A stretch of DNA of 34,375 nucleotides from Candidatus Fermentibacteraceae bacterium (GTDB lineage: Bacteria; Fermentibacterota; Fermentibacteria; Fermentibacterales; JCC-6): the NCBI GenBank assembly GCA_016936235.1, contig JAFGPK010000003.1, positions 1-34,375 on the forward strand, given 5' to 3'. The number at the start of each line of letters is the position of its first letter. The first letter of the stretch is position 1. A program made the position numbers and the translations under genes. Positions 1 to 7,924 of the stretch are shown here, piece by piece. The notes beneath the pieces are model-generated. The model saw nothing but the letters and a program-made list of their open reading frames with translations, was not told where the DNA came from and made no database searches.

Positions 1-2
1 CA

Positions 3-386
3 ACGATGGAACTCTTCTGCGAGGCAATGTACGGTACGAAGACAGGGAATCCGGTCTATTACATGATCAACGAGAGCTGGGATGAGCTGACGGTGACTTT
101 CAATACGCAGCCCGGTTACGATACGGCGACACCCCTGACAGCCGCCTGGCCTGAAGCGGGAACCTGGCACCAGGTGGATGTTACCGGATTCGTGGAGGAA
201 TGGGTCGGCGGCACCCACGTGGATTTCGGTATCTACTGCTTCTGTGAAGACACGGAAGGCACATGCGTCCCCGGATTCTGGTCGAGCGACTACCAGGAGC
301 AGAGCCTGAGACCGAGGCTGGTCGTCGAATACTTCCCGGAAGGGTTCGACCAGTGCACATGGGCAGATATAAAGGAAGATCAATAA
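3..386 (+). CDS. DNRLRE-like domain protein, 3' part of a gene truncated by the window edge
   Basis: Open frame from the window edge. It contains NESWDELTVTFNTQPGY...WHQVDVTGFVEEWVGG...FWSSDYQEQSLRPRLVVEY, typical of DNRLRE-type surface-protein domains. Stop at 384-386. Confidence 0.7.
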   Translation, partial: TMELFCEAMYGTKTGNPVYYMINESWDELTVTFNTQPGYDTATPLTAAWPEAGTWHQVDVTGFVEEWVGGTHVDFGIYCFCEDTEGTCVPGFWSSDYQEQSLRPRLVVEYFPEGFDQCTWADIKEDQ

Positions 387-420
387 CGGGTTGCATCTCA
401 ATGAGGCCAGGGTGATGGAG

Positions 421-449
421 GACCTGCTGCGCGGAACGCGCAGCGGGTC
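421..449. terminator. Strong hairpin between convergent genes, candidate bidirectional terminator
   Basis: GACCTGCTGCGCG-GAA-CGCGCAGCGGGTC: 13-bp stem with one G-U wobble and a 3-nt loop, between the stops at 386 (+) and 453 (-). The T-tract is weak. Confidence 0.5.
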
Positions 450-452
450 TCT

Positions 453-1412
453 TCACTCGGTCCTGAAACCGAATACGCAGTAGAAATGGGATCCTGCCAG
501 TCCATTGAAGTAAGTGCCGTTCCTCGTCTGCTCCCTCAAGATGGGCTTCAACTCCTCCCAGTGCCTCCTTGACTCTCTCCTGGACCTGTAGAAAGAGGTC
601 AGGGAACCTCCGCCGGCAAGGTAGCACTCCTTCCATTCCTTCTCCTGTACCGCCCTTCGCCCCTTCTCCCCCTCTTCGTCCTTCTCCAGTCTCTCACGCA
701 ACTCATCCATCATGAACCTCTGGAATTCCGTCTCGTAGGGTGGGTTCATGAAACGGGGCATGTCGTTGTGGATTACGTCCACGTTCCGGAGACCCAGGTC
801 TGACATCATCTTCGGGACCTTCTGCCCGATACCCCAGTCGCCCCTGCCCAGCTTCTTCCTGCCCCTGGCCCAGATGAGGTTCATCCTGAAACGCCGGAGG
901 AGTTCGTCATCGGACACTGATGGCTGCGAGCCCCAGGGCACAGCCAGCATGGCGGAGTTGTTGTCGGGTTCCATGCACATCACCACCCCTCCGGGCCTGG
1001 TGACCCTCATCATTTCTTCCAGGGCCTTTTCAGGATGCTCCAGGTGCATCAGGAGGGTCTGGCACATGGTAAGGTCGGAGCACCGGTCCGGCAGCGGCAG
1101 ATCGTACACCGAGCCACGCAGGAAAAAGGCTCCGCTCCCTCCGGACCATTCAGAGGACAGGTCCTTCGCCTCATCGAGCAGACTGGCGGAGCAGTCGATG
1201 CCGATGTACCTCCCCCCACCGCCGTAGAATGGTCTGAAGGTCCAGCCGAGGTAGCCAAGACCGCACCCTGCGTCCACGGCTGTAATTCCCTCCGCAAGTC
1301 CGGTGCGATTCACTATTCTCCTGATTGTGGACTCTCTCCAGAGGTGTTTCCTGGCGTCCACCAGGTGCTTCCTCAGGTCTTCCTCGGACCAGTCCCTGTT
1401 ACCACTGCTCAT
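453..1412 (-). CDS. Class I SAM-dependent methyltransferase
   Basis: 319 aa. Motif I VDAGCGLGYLGW, GIDCSASLLDEAKDL, LPDRCSDLTMCQTLLMHLEHPEKALEEMMRVTRPGGVVMCMEPD. Start overlaps the upstream gene by 14 bp. Confidence 0.85.
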   Translation of the reverse strand: MSSGNRDWSEEDLRKHLVDARKHLWRESTIRRIVNRTGLAEGITAVDAGCGLGYLGWTFRPFYGGGGRYIGIDCSASLLDEAKDLSSEWSGGSGAFFLRGSVYDLPLPDRCSDLTMCQTLLMHLEHPEKALEEMMRVTRPGGVVMCMEPDNNSAMLAVPWGSQPSVSDDELLRRFRMNLIWARGRKKLGRGDWGIGQKVPKMMSDLGLRNVDVIHNDMPRFMNPPYETEFQRFMMDELRERLEKDEEGEKGRRAVQEKEWKECYLAGGGSLTSFYRSRRESRRHWEELKPILREQTRNGTYFNGLAGSHFYCVFGFRTE

Positions 1413-1749
1413 CGTTTGACACCTCTCCTGCGGGACCCCGCCAGCCGAAGACGGACAGGTCTACGGTTCCTCCGGGACCGAATTCGATACCTTCGCTCCG
1501 GAGCATCTGCCTCTGCGCGTCGCAGGGTTCACCGTCGCTCCGGACGCTGATCCTGCCCCTGCTGTTTATGACCCTGTGCCAGGGCACAGGGCTATCGGGG
1601 GGTACCGACGACATGGCGTAACCCACATTCCTCGGGGAGCACCGACCCGCCAGACGGGCTATCTGCCCGTAGGTGGCCACCCTGCCCGGGGGGATCATGC
1701 CGACAAGCCGGTAGATCCTGTCATAAAAAGAGCTCCCCGAGCTCTTCAC
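1399..1749 (-). CDS. atl: Alkyltransferase-like (ATL) protein, MGMT/Ogt-fold DNA-binding protein with PWHR in place of PCHR
   Basis: IPPGRVATYGQIARLAGRCSPRNVGYAMSSVPPDSPVPWHRVINSRGRIS is an MGMT C-terminal domain, with Trp at the alkyl-acceptor Cys position. GTG start at 1749 overlaps the upstream TGA (GTGA). Confidence 0.88.
   Translation of the reverse strand: MKSSGSSFYDRIYRLVGMIPPGRVATYGQIARLAGRCSPRNVGYAMSSVPPDSPVPWHRVINSRGRISVRSDGEPCDAQRQMLRSEGIEFGPGGTVDLSVFGWRGPAGEVSNDEQW
1728..1746 (-). terminator. Terminator/attenuator-like hairpin at the 5' end of the ATL coding region
   Basis: Minus strand: GTG-AAGAGCTC-GGG-GAGCTCTT-TTTA. Perfect 8-bp stem, 3-nt loop and a run of five Ts. Confidence 0.45.
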
Positions 1750-2039
1750 AGGCTGTGGATCCCCGCCGTGTTCCTGAACCTCTGCCTGTCGCCCTCGCCT
1801 ATCCCCGAGGAGAACTCCAGCCTCACGCCCGATCCAGAGCCGTGTCCCCATATCCATCCCGATCGGATGCCGCCCTTGCCTGCTATCCTGGAACAGTCTT
1901 CGAGAAAGGCCGGAGTGGCCGTGCCATGCACAAGAACGACCCTGCCGTCGTTTATCCTTATGGTGAAGAGGGGCGGGAACAGCATCCTGAGCAGGATCCT
2001 CAGCGCGTCGGGCAGGACAATCACCTCATATTCCGCCAA
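1746..2039 (-). CDS. Small conserved-looking hypothetical protein (possibly DUF3634-like)
   Basis: 97-aa ORF between the nitroreductase and ATL, with overlaps at both ends. N-terminal hydrophobic stretch, then INDGRVVLVHGTATPAFLEDCSRIA...VRLEFSSGIGEGDRQRFRN. Start is TTG 2039 or GTG 2024. Family resemblance is from memory only. Confidence 0.6.
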   Translation of the reverse strand: MAEYEVIVLPDALRILLRMLFPPLFTIRINDGRVVLVHGTATPAFLEDCSRIAGKGGIRSGWIWGHGSGSGVRLEFSSGIGEGDRQRFRNTAGIHSL

Positions 2040-2679
2040 CGGGCATTATGTACAGCGGGATCATTCCGGCCCCGAGCTCAAGGAGTCCGGCTACATCGTC
2101 ATCCATGAAGGCTCCCACGGCAACGGTTCCAAGGTCCATGGCAGTCGCCTGGAGATAGATATTCTGGGATATGTGCCCTGCCTCCATGTGGACGTACATG
2201 AATCCCCTCTCACCGTAGACGTCGGTGGTGACGGAAAAGTCAGCCACCATCACCACAGCCAGAGCCGCCCCGCTGATGCATGGCTGACCCAGCGCCGCTT
2301 CCGAAAGCTCCTGCAGGAAATCGCCCTCTTTCAGTGGTTCCAGCGACATCCCATCCGGATTGAAAACGTAGATGCCGGGTTCAAGTTCATCGACTTCCTC
2401 TGCCACCACGTAGAGGGTCATAGGATAGGTGGCCCCTGCCGAAGGTGCCGCCCTGAAACCCCAGGGAGACGTCAGTCCCTGTGCGCAGTGGAGCAGACGG
2501 GCAAGCTGGGGCAGGGATACAGGGTCTCCGGAATAGCTCCTCACAGAGCGTCTCCGTTCAATGGCCTCGACTACGGTTACGCCGCTGTCCTCCTCGGGTT
2601 CCGGCAGAATTATGGAATCCTCCCCGGAACGCGCCGCCAGGGATGCGAGAAGCATTACCGCCACCAGTTCCATGCGCAC
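2026..2679 (-). CDS. SagB/ThcOx-type nitroreductase-family protein, possibly exported
   Basis: EAIERRRSVRSYSGDPVSLPQLARLLHCAQGLTS...APSAGATYPMTLYVV...LEPGIYVFNPDGMSLEPLKEGDF. SD GAAAGGAG precedes the GTG at 2679. Hydrophobic N-terminus MELVAVMLLASLAA. Confidence 0.85.
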   Translation of the reverse strand: MRMELVAVMLLASLAARSGEDSIILPEPEEDSGVTVVEAIERRRSVRSYSGDPVSLPQLARLLHCAQGLTSPWGFRAAPSAGATYPMTLYVVAEEVDELEPGIYVFNPDGMSLEPLKEGDFLQELSEAALGQPCISGAALAVVMVADFSVTTDVYGERGFMYVHMEAGHISQNIYLQATAMDLGTVAVGAFMDDDVAGLLELGAGMIPLYIMPVGGI

Positions 2680-2788
2680 GGCGTCACTCCTTTCGATGGG
2701 TGCCGGTACGGAAACTTGCAGTAAACCGTCAGAGTGCAATATAGTCAATGTTCGGTCATGCCCCGCAACTCACCTGTCCGGAGGATCC

Positions 2789-5617
2789 ATGCAGAAGAAG
2801 ACGAAATATCTCAGGGATGTGATAAGCTCCCTGAGACAGGTTGACAGGCTCATAACCAGGGAGAAGGACCCTGGGAAACTGATCAGGGAGGCCTGCCGCC
2901 TGTTGTCCGAACTCGGGGGGTACGTTTACAGCTGGATCCTTCTCCTGGACCGGGGCGGAGCAGTCCTCGACTGGGCTGAATCAGGCATAGGCAGTGATTT
3001 CGGCAACCTCCTTGACATGGCCTCATCCGGGCAACTTCCCGCCTGCGTGAGACAGGCGCTGGAGAGTGAAGATCCGGTCATGAACCGGACCGATGAACCA
3101 TACTGCAGTTCCTGCAGGCTGAAGGAAGAGGAATACGAAGGTCTGGAGAGCATAGTGGCCTGTCTGAGGCACGATGGCTCGGCGTTCGGCGTGATCGCAG
3201 CCGGCTTTCCGGTTGATCAGGAGGCGGACGAGACCCAGCAGAACCTCTTCCTCGAGATCGCCGAGGACATTGCCTTCGCCCTCCATGGGATCAGGATCGA
3301 GGGCGAGAGGGACCTTTCACTGAAGTCACTCCGCGAATCGGAGGCTCTGCTGAACGTATTCCTTGACCATTTCCCGGGACCCGCCTTCATCAGGGACGGC
3401 GAATCACGGTATCTGCACGTGAACAGGTACTTCAGGAACAGGTTCGGTCCTGCGGAAAGATGGGTGGGCAAAACACCGCGGGAACTGTTCAGCGATGAAT
3501 TCGCTGCGCGGATGGTGGAGGAGGACGGGAGAGCCCTGGAGAAGGGCTATCATGTTTACGAGAAACAGCTCGGTGCCGGTGACGCAGACAGTTCCGTCTT
3601 CGAGGTCCACGTATTCAGGATAGACAGGGATGGCAGCTCTCCCCTGATCGGCGGGATAGCGGTGGACATAACAGAATGGTACCGGGCCAGGCAGGACCTC
3701 AGTGAGAGCGAGGAGAAATACAGGGCGGTCTTCAACAACACGGGTTCCGCCACCGTGATAGTGGACCAGGACATGATCATCAGACTGGTGAACAGAGGTT
3801 TCGAAAGATTGTCCGGGTACACGTCCGAGGAGATATGCGGCAGGATGAAATGGCCTCTGTTCGTCGATCCGAAGGACCTTGAGGTCATGACGGGCTACCA
3901 CCGGGACAGGAGACTGAAGGAACGGGTCATCCCCAACGAGTACGAATTCAGGTTCATCAACAGGCGGGGAGAACAGAGACAGGTCCACCTCCAGGTGGAC
4001 CTGATGCCGGGAAGCGGCATGAGCGTATGCTCCATCCTGGACATCACGGAGCTGAAGACAACACAGGAGAAGCTCCGTGAGAGCGTGGGGAACATGGATA
4101 CGCTGCTCAGGACAATGCCGGATATAATGTTCGTCCTGTCCAGGAACGGTGAATACGTTGACTACCGGGCGAATGACGAGAGCTTGCTGGCGATACCTCC
4201 CGACAGGATACTGGGCAGCAATGTAAGGGACCTTGACCTCCCCGGCGAAAAACTGGAAGAGATACTGGCCACCATAGACCGCACCCTGGAAAAAAGTACG
4301 GTGCAGTCGGTTGAGTACCAGCTGGAACTGGCTTCCGGGCAAAGGCATTTCGAGGCCCGGATGTCGCCCTTCGGCGGGGACCGTGTAATCGCCGTGGTAA
4401 GGGACATAACCGACAGAAGGGAGGCCGAGAGGAAACGGCTGGAGCTGGAGGGCCGCATACAGCATACGCAGAAGCTCGAGAGCCTGGGAGTACTTGCCGG
4501 CGGGATCGCTCATGATTTCAACAACATCCTCATGACCATCCTGGGGAACGCCGACCTTGCCATGATGTCCATCCCCGACTCCAGCCCTGCCAGAAGCTTC
4601 CTTGGAGAGATCGTGAACGCGGCATCCACCGCCTCGGACCTTGCGCGTCAGATGCTGGCCTACTCAGGGCGCAGCGAGTTCGAGATACACCCGCTTGACC
4701 TTAACGAGGTCGTTCTGGAGCTTACCCACATGCTGGAGGTCAGCATCTCCAAGAAGGCGGTCCTCAGGTTCAGGTTCGCAGAGAAGCTTCCGAGGGTGAT
4801 GGCTGATTCGGCACAGATAAGGCAGGTGATCATGAACCTCATCACCAACGCCTCCGAGGCCATAGGCGACAGGAGCGGATACATCTCCATCACTACAGGC
4901 GCCATGTACTGCGACAGGGAGTACCTGGCAACCACCGAACTCACCGACGAGATCAGTGAGGACCTGTACGTCTACCTCGAAGTGGCCGACACCGGCAGCG
5001 GCATGGACGATACTGTCAGGACCCAGCTGTTCGAGCCCTTCTTCACCACGAAATACGCAGGCAGGGGCCTGGGTCTCTCATCGGTCCTGGGAATAGTGCG
5101 CGGTCACAGGGGAGCCATCAAGGTCTACAGCGAGCCTGGAGAGGGAACTACGTTCAAGGTGCTCCTGCCCGCCTGCACGGGTGAGGGGGACGACGTTACG
5201 GAAGTGGAATCGGGTGGTTCCGGAGAGAGATGGAAGGGCAGCGGCAAAGTGCTTTTCGCCGATGACGAGGACACAGTGCTGGCCATAGGACGCAGGATGC
5301 TGGAGAACATGGGATTCGATGTCATCACGGCCGAGGATGGAAGGCAGGCGGTGGAGAGGTTCCGGGAGAACGCCGACGGGATCATCCTGGTCATTCTTGA
5401 CCTGACGATGCCGCACCTGAGCGGTGACGAGGTCTACAGGGAGATCCGCCGCATCAGGGAAGGCGTACCCGTTATAGTATCAAGCGGATTCAGTCAGAAG
5501 GATGTGATGCACAGGTTCGCGGGCAAGCACCTTCACGGTTTCATACAGAAACCCTACCGGGCCGATGACCTCTCCAGGGTCATCAGACGTGTCCTGGAGC
5601 CCGACTGGGAGGAATAG
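2789..5617 (+). CDS. Hybrid sensor histidine kinase (GAF-like, three PAS, HisKA, HATPase_c, receiver)
   Basis: H-box LESLGVLAGGIAHDFNNILMTILGNADLAM; N-box QVIMNLITNASEAIGD; G-box DTGSGMDD, GRGLGLSSVLGIVRGHRG; receiver VLFADDED...VILDLTMPHLSGDE...IQKPY. ATG at 2789 preceded by GGAGGA. Confidence 0.95.
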   Translation: MQKKTKYLRDVISSLRQVDRLITREKDPGKLIREACRLLSELGGYVYSWILLLDRGGAVLDWAESGIGSDFGNLLDMASSGQLPACVRQALESEDPVMNRTDEPYCSSCRLKEEEYEGLESIVACLRHDGSAFGVIAAGFPVDQEADETQQNLFLEIAEDIAFALHGIRIEGERDLSLKSLRESEALLNVFLDHFPGPAFIRDGESRYLHVNRYFRNRFGPAERWVGKTPRELFSDEFAARMVEEDGRALEKGYHVYEKQLGAGDADSSVFEVHVFRIDRDGSSPLIGGIAVDITEWYRARQDLSESEEKYRAVFNNTGSATVIVDQDMIIRLVNRGFERLSGYTSEEICGRMKWPLFVDPKDLEVMTGYHRDRRLKERVIPNEYEFRFINRRGEQRQVHLQVDLMPGSGMSVCSILDITELKTTQEKLRESVGNMDTLLRTMPDIMFVLSRNGEYVDYRANDESLLAIPPDRILGSNVRDLDLPGEKLEEILATIDRTLEKSTVQSVEYQLELASGQRHFEARMSPFGGDRVIAVVRDITDRREAERKRLELEGRIQHTQKLESLGVLAGGIAHDFNNILMTILGNADLAMMSIPDSSPARSFLGEIVNAASTASDLARQMLAYSGRSEFEIHPLDLNEVVLELTHMLEVSISKKAVLRFRFAEKLPRVMADSAQIRQVIMNLITNASEAIGDRSGYISITTGAMYCDREYLATTELTDEISEDLYVYLEVADTGSGMDDTVRTQLFEPFFTTKYAGRGLGLSSVLGIVRGHRGAIKVYSEPGEGTTFKVLLPACTGEGDDVTEVESGGSGERWKGSGKVLFADDEDTVLAIGRRMLENMGFDVITAEDGRQAVERFRENADGIILVILDLTMPHLSGDEVYREIRRIREGVPVIVSSGFSQKDVMHRFAGKHLHGFIQKPYRADDLSRVIRRVLEPDWEE

Positions 5618-6370
5618 TCAGAACAGCCCCATCATCTTGAGGGCCATGGCTGTTATTGCCGCTGCGAGAATGAGCTTTATCCACCGGTCACCCTTCCTGA
5701 CCGCAAAGGCAGTCCCCGTCCATCCACCCAGGGACGTTCCGGCGGCCAGTATGAGACCGGGCACCCACCGGACCTCTCCTCCGATCACGAAGACGGCAAG
5801 CGACGGCAGCATGTAGAATGCGATGACGATTATCTTGAGGCTGTTCGTCTTGACAAGTGAAAGCCCCCCCACCACCGAGAGCGCGAATATCACGAGGTAG
5901 CCGGTGCCGGCCTGTATGAACCCGCCGTAGATACCGATGAGGAAGAACATCAGCACCTGAAGCCGGGGGTGTCTCAGTTCTTCCCCGGCATGGTCGACAT
6001 CCTTTTTCCCCGCAGGTTTGAAGATTATCACCAGGGCCATCAGCATGACCCCGGAGAGAATAATCCTGAAGACATCATCGGGTATCTCCAGGGCGACGGT
6101 GGAGCCGATCACGGCACCGACAACGGCCGAGAGGCCGAGCTTCACTCCCTGCCGAAGGTCCCTGAAACCATGGTTCCTGAAGTTCTTCATGGCGAAGAGG
6201 TTCTGGAGAAGTATGGCGATTCGGTTGGTGCCGTTGGCTGCCGTGGGGGAAAGACCGCCGAGGAGTATGAGAAGGGGTATGGTGAGGAAGGAGCCTCCTC
6301 CGGCGTTCACGTTGATGAAACCGGCGGCGACTCCGGCCAGGAACAGCAGTATTGCGCTGAATGGGTTCAT
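5618..6370 (-). CDS. TauE/SafE-family (DUF81) membrane permease
   Basis: MNPFSAILLFLAGVAAGFINVNAGGGSFLTIPLLILLGGLSPTAANGTNRIAILLQN...GIYGGFIQAGTGYLVIF. SD GAGGGA upstream of ATG 6370. The longer ORF in the track includes a spurious N-terminus. Confidence 0.93.
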   Translation of the reverse strand: MNPFSAILLFLAGVAAGFINVNAGGGSFLTIPLLILLGGLSPTAANGTNRIAILLQNLFAMKNFRNHGFRDLRQGVKLGLSAVVGAVIGSTVALEIPDDVFRIILSGVMLMALVIIFKPAGKKDVDHAGEELRHPRLQVLMFFLIGIYGGFIQAGTGYLVIFALSVVGGLSLVKTNSLKIIVIAFYMLPSLAVFVIGGEVRWVPGLILAAGTSLGGWTGTAFAVRKGDRWIKLILAAAITAMALKMMGLF

Positions 6371-6472
6371 GGCATATTGTCCCTCTGTCAAAGTAAGGAC
6401 TCTAACAGGAAGAAGGGCTCCTGCCAAGCTTCGCGGAAGCAGAGAGCTGACCATGATAATTAGGGAGGGCGC

Positions 6473-6844
6473 ATGTCCGGAAGAACGGCAGCGATCATGG
6501 CTCTTGTCTGCACTATTATGGTGCTTTCCTGCGGCGCCGGTCCGCAGGGTCCCGGCGAGGTCGCGGAGGCCATGTTCAAGGCCGCCCAGGATGGGAATTA
6601 CGATGAGATGCTCAGTTACCTTTCGCCCGAGGTCCAGAGGGAGATGAACATCGCCGCCCTCAGGGGAATGGAGATAATCTCCTACTCCATAGACAGCATA
6701 GAGTATTCTGAGGACAGTACTTCGGCGGAAATCGAGTACACTATCACTATCAGGGAAACAGCCTCCGGCGATACAGAGGTGGAGGACGACGAGTTCGAAC
6801 TCCTGAAGACCGCGGCGGGAGAATGGGTAATCGTAGATATGTGA
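6473..6844 (+). CDS. Small lipoprotein, DUF4878-like (NTF2-like) fold suspected
   Basis: Signal peptide and lipobox LSCG (MSGRTAAIMALVCTIMVLSCGAG), then PGEVAEAMFKAAQDGNYDEMLSYLSPEVQREM. Confidence 0.75.
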   Translation: MSGRTAAIMALVCTIMVLSCGAGPQGPGEVAEAMFKAAQDGNYDEMLSYLSPEVQREMNIAALRGMEIISYSIDSIEYSEDSTSAEIEYTITIRETASGDTEVEDDEFELLKTAAGEWVIVDM

Positions 6845-6878
6845 TACGGCTGAGACCGGATCACGGAATCTGGTACGC

Positions 6879-7322
6879 ATGACTACGGCCCTGGTGTCCG
6901 TGCTGGGAGCGGCCGTGCTGATCGCGGCCCTCATGGTGTTCATTCGAAGGCGGCTGAGCAGGGCGATGGAGGAGGTCACCCTTGTCTATCCAGAATACTC
7001 AAGACTGCTCACCGCTCCCATGGCTAATTTCTTCGGGCTCAGATCCGCCGGCATGAAGCAGGTTCGTGGCAACGGCATCCTCCTTCTCACCGCCGACAGG
7101 CTTTACTTCAGGATGCTCCTTCCCCGAAGGGAGCTGACCATCCCCCTTGATGCGGTGACGTCCGCGGGGACCGTGGGCAGCTTCCTGGGCAGGACAAAGG
7201 GACGCGACCTCCTTGAAGTGGACTTCACGGATGAAGGGGGTTCGGAAGACTCGGCTGCCTGGCTGGTTGGCGACCTGCAGGAATGGGTGAACGGCATCAG
7301 GAGGAGCGCGAACCTCTCCTGA
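6879..7322 (+). CDS. Hypothetical membrane-anchored protein with PH/GRAM-like core
   Basis: One N-terminal TM, then GNGILLLTADRLYFRMLLPRRELTIPLDAVTSAGTVGSFLG, which resembles PH-like beta-rich domains. Confidence 0.6.
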   Translation: MTTALVSVLGAAVLIAALMVFIRRRLSRAMEEVTLVYPEYSRLLTAPMANFFGLRSAGMKQVRGNGILLLTADRLYFRMLLPRRELTIPLDAVTSAGTVGSFLGRTKGRDLLEVDFTDEGGSEDSAAWLVGDLQEWVNGIRRSANLS

Positions 7323-7339
7323 CATACTCTTCAGCCGCT

Positions 7340-7804
7340 TTAGGTGCTTTCCGCTGATACAGCGCTCTCTTCAGGTCTTTCCACCAGACCCAGCTTCTCC
7401 AGCCTCAGCGTAACCGCATGGGCGCTCCTCTTGAGTTTGCCCGCTATCCTGTCGCGCTCGGTGTTCTTGCTGAATTCCCTGCGAAGCAGGTCCTCCTCTT
7501 CCTTTGTCCAGGCCTTTCCGTTCCTTTCGTACTTTCCGGGCGGACTGCCCTCGGGCAGCGGACCCCGTTCCTCCATGGCCCCTTTCATTTCCGAGACGGC
7601 CTTTCCCAGCAGATCTCCCACATCCTCGAGGTTTTCCTCGAAGATGAATATCCTGTTCTGCTCGAAGCCGCTGTCGGACACCCTTCTGGATTCGGTGATG
7701 GAGATGTAGTACCTGAAGTTGACCGCCTGCCTGACATCGACGAAGTACGTGGTTCGTCCGGCGCCGGCCCTTCCGCTGAACACAATTCCGCTCTCGACGT
7801 TCAT
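7340..7804 (-). CDS. DUF3276/PUR-domain (PurA-like nucleic-acid-binding) protein with C-terminal Myb/HTH-like extension
   Basis: SGIVFSGRAGAGRTTYFVDVRQAVNFRYYISITESRRV...QNRIFIFEENLEDVGDLL resembles DUF3276. C-terminus WTKEEEDLLRREFSKNTERDRIAGKLKRSAHAVTLRLEKLGLV. SD GAAAGGAGAGAGGA before ATG 7804. Confidence 0.82.
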   Translation of the reverse strand: MNVESGIVFSGRAGAGRTTYFVDVRQAVNFRYYISITESRRVSDSGFEQNRIFIFEENLEDVGDLLGKAVSEMKGAMEERGPLPEGSPPGKYERNGKAWTKEEEDLLRREFSKNTERDRIAGKLKRSAHAVTLRLEKLGLVERPEESAVSAEST

Positions 7805-7924
7805 TCCTCTCTCCTTTCGTTTTAGTGAACAGGTGTTCACCCATAGTGTCCTCCTTCTTCGGGGACTTGTCAAGAACGGAGTCAATGGAGTACCTTCACC
7901 TACCGGGACATTCGAAAGGGTATC

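Noticed and set aside
1576-2724. 382-aa plus-strand ORF opposite the nitroreductase and ATL
   Set aside because: Low-complexity His/Arg/Pro-rich translation with no recognisable motif, antisense to well-supported genes.
3404-4513. 369-aa minus-strand ORF opposite the histidine kinase
   Set aside because: Antisense shadow; the sense strand encodes conserved PAS/HisKA motifs.
6371-6979. N-terminal extension of the TauE/SafE ORF
   Set aside because: It overlaps a well-formed lipoprotein gene on the other strand; the SD-supported start is at 6370.
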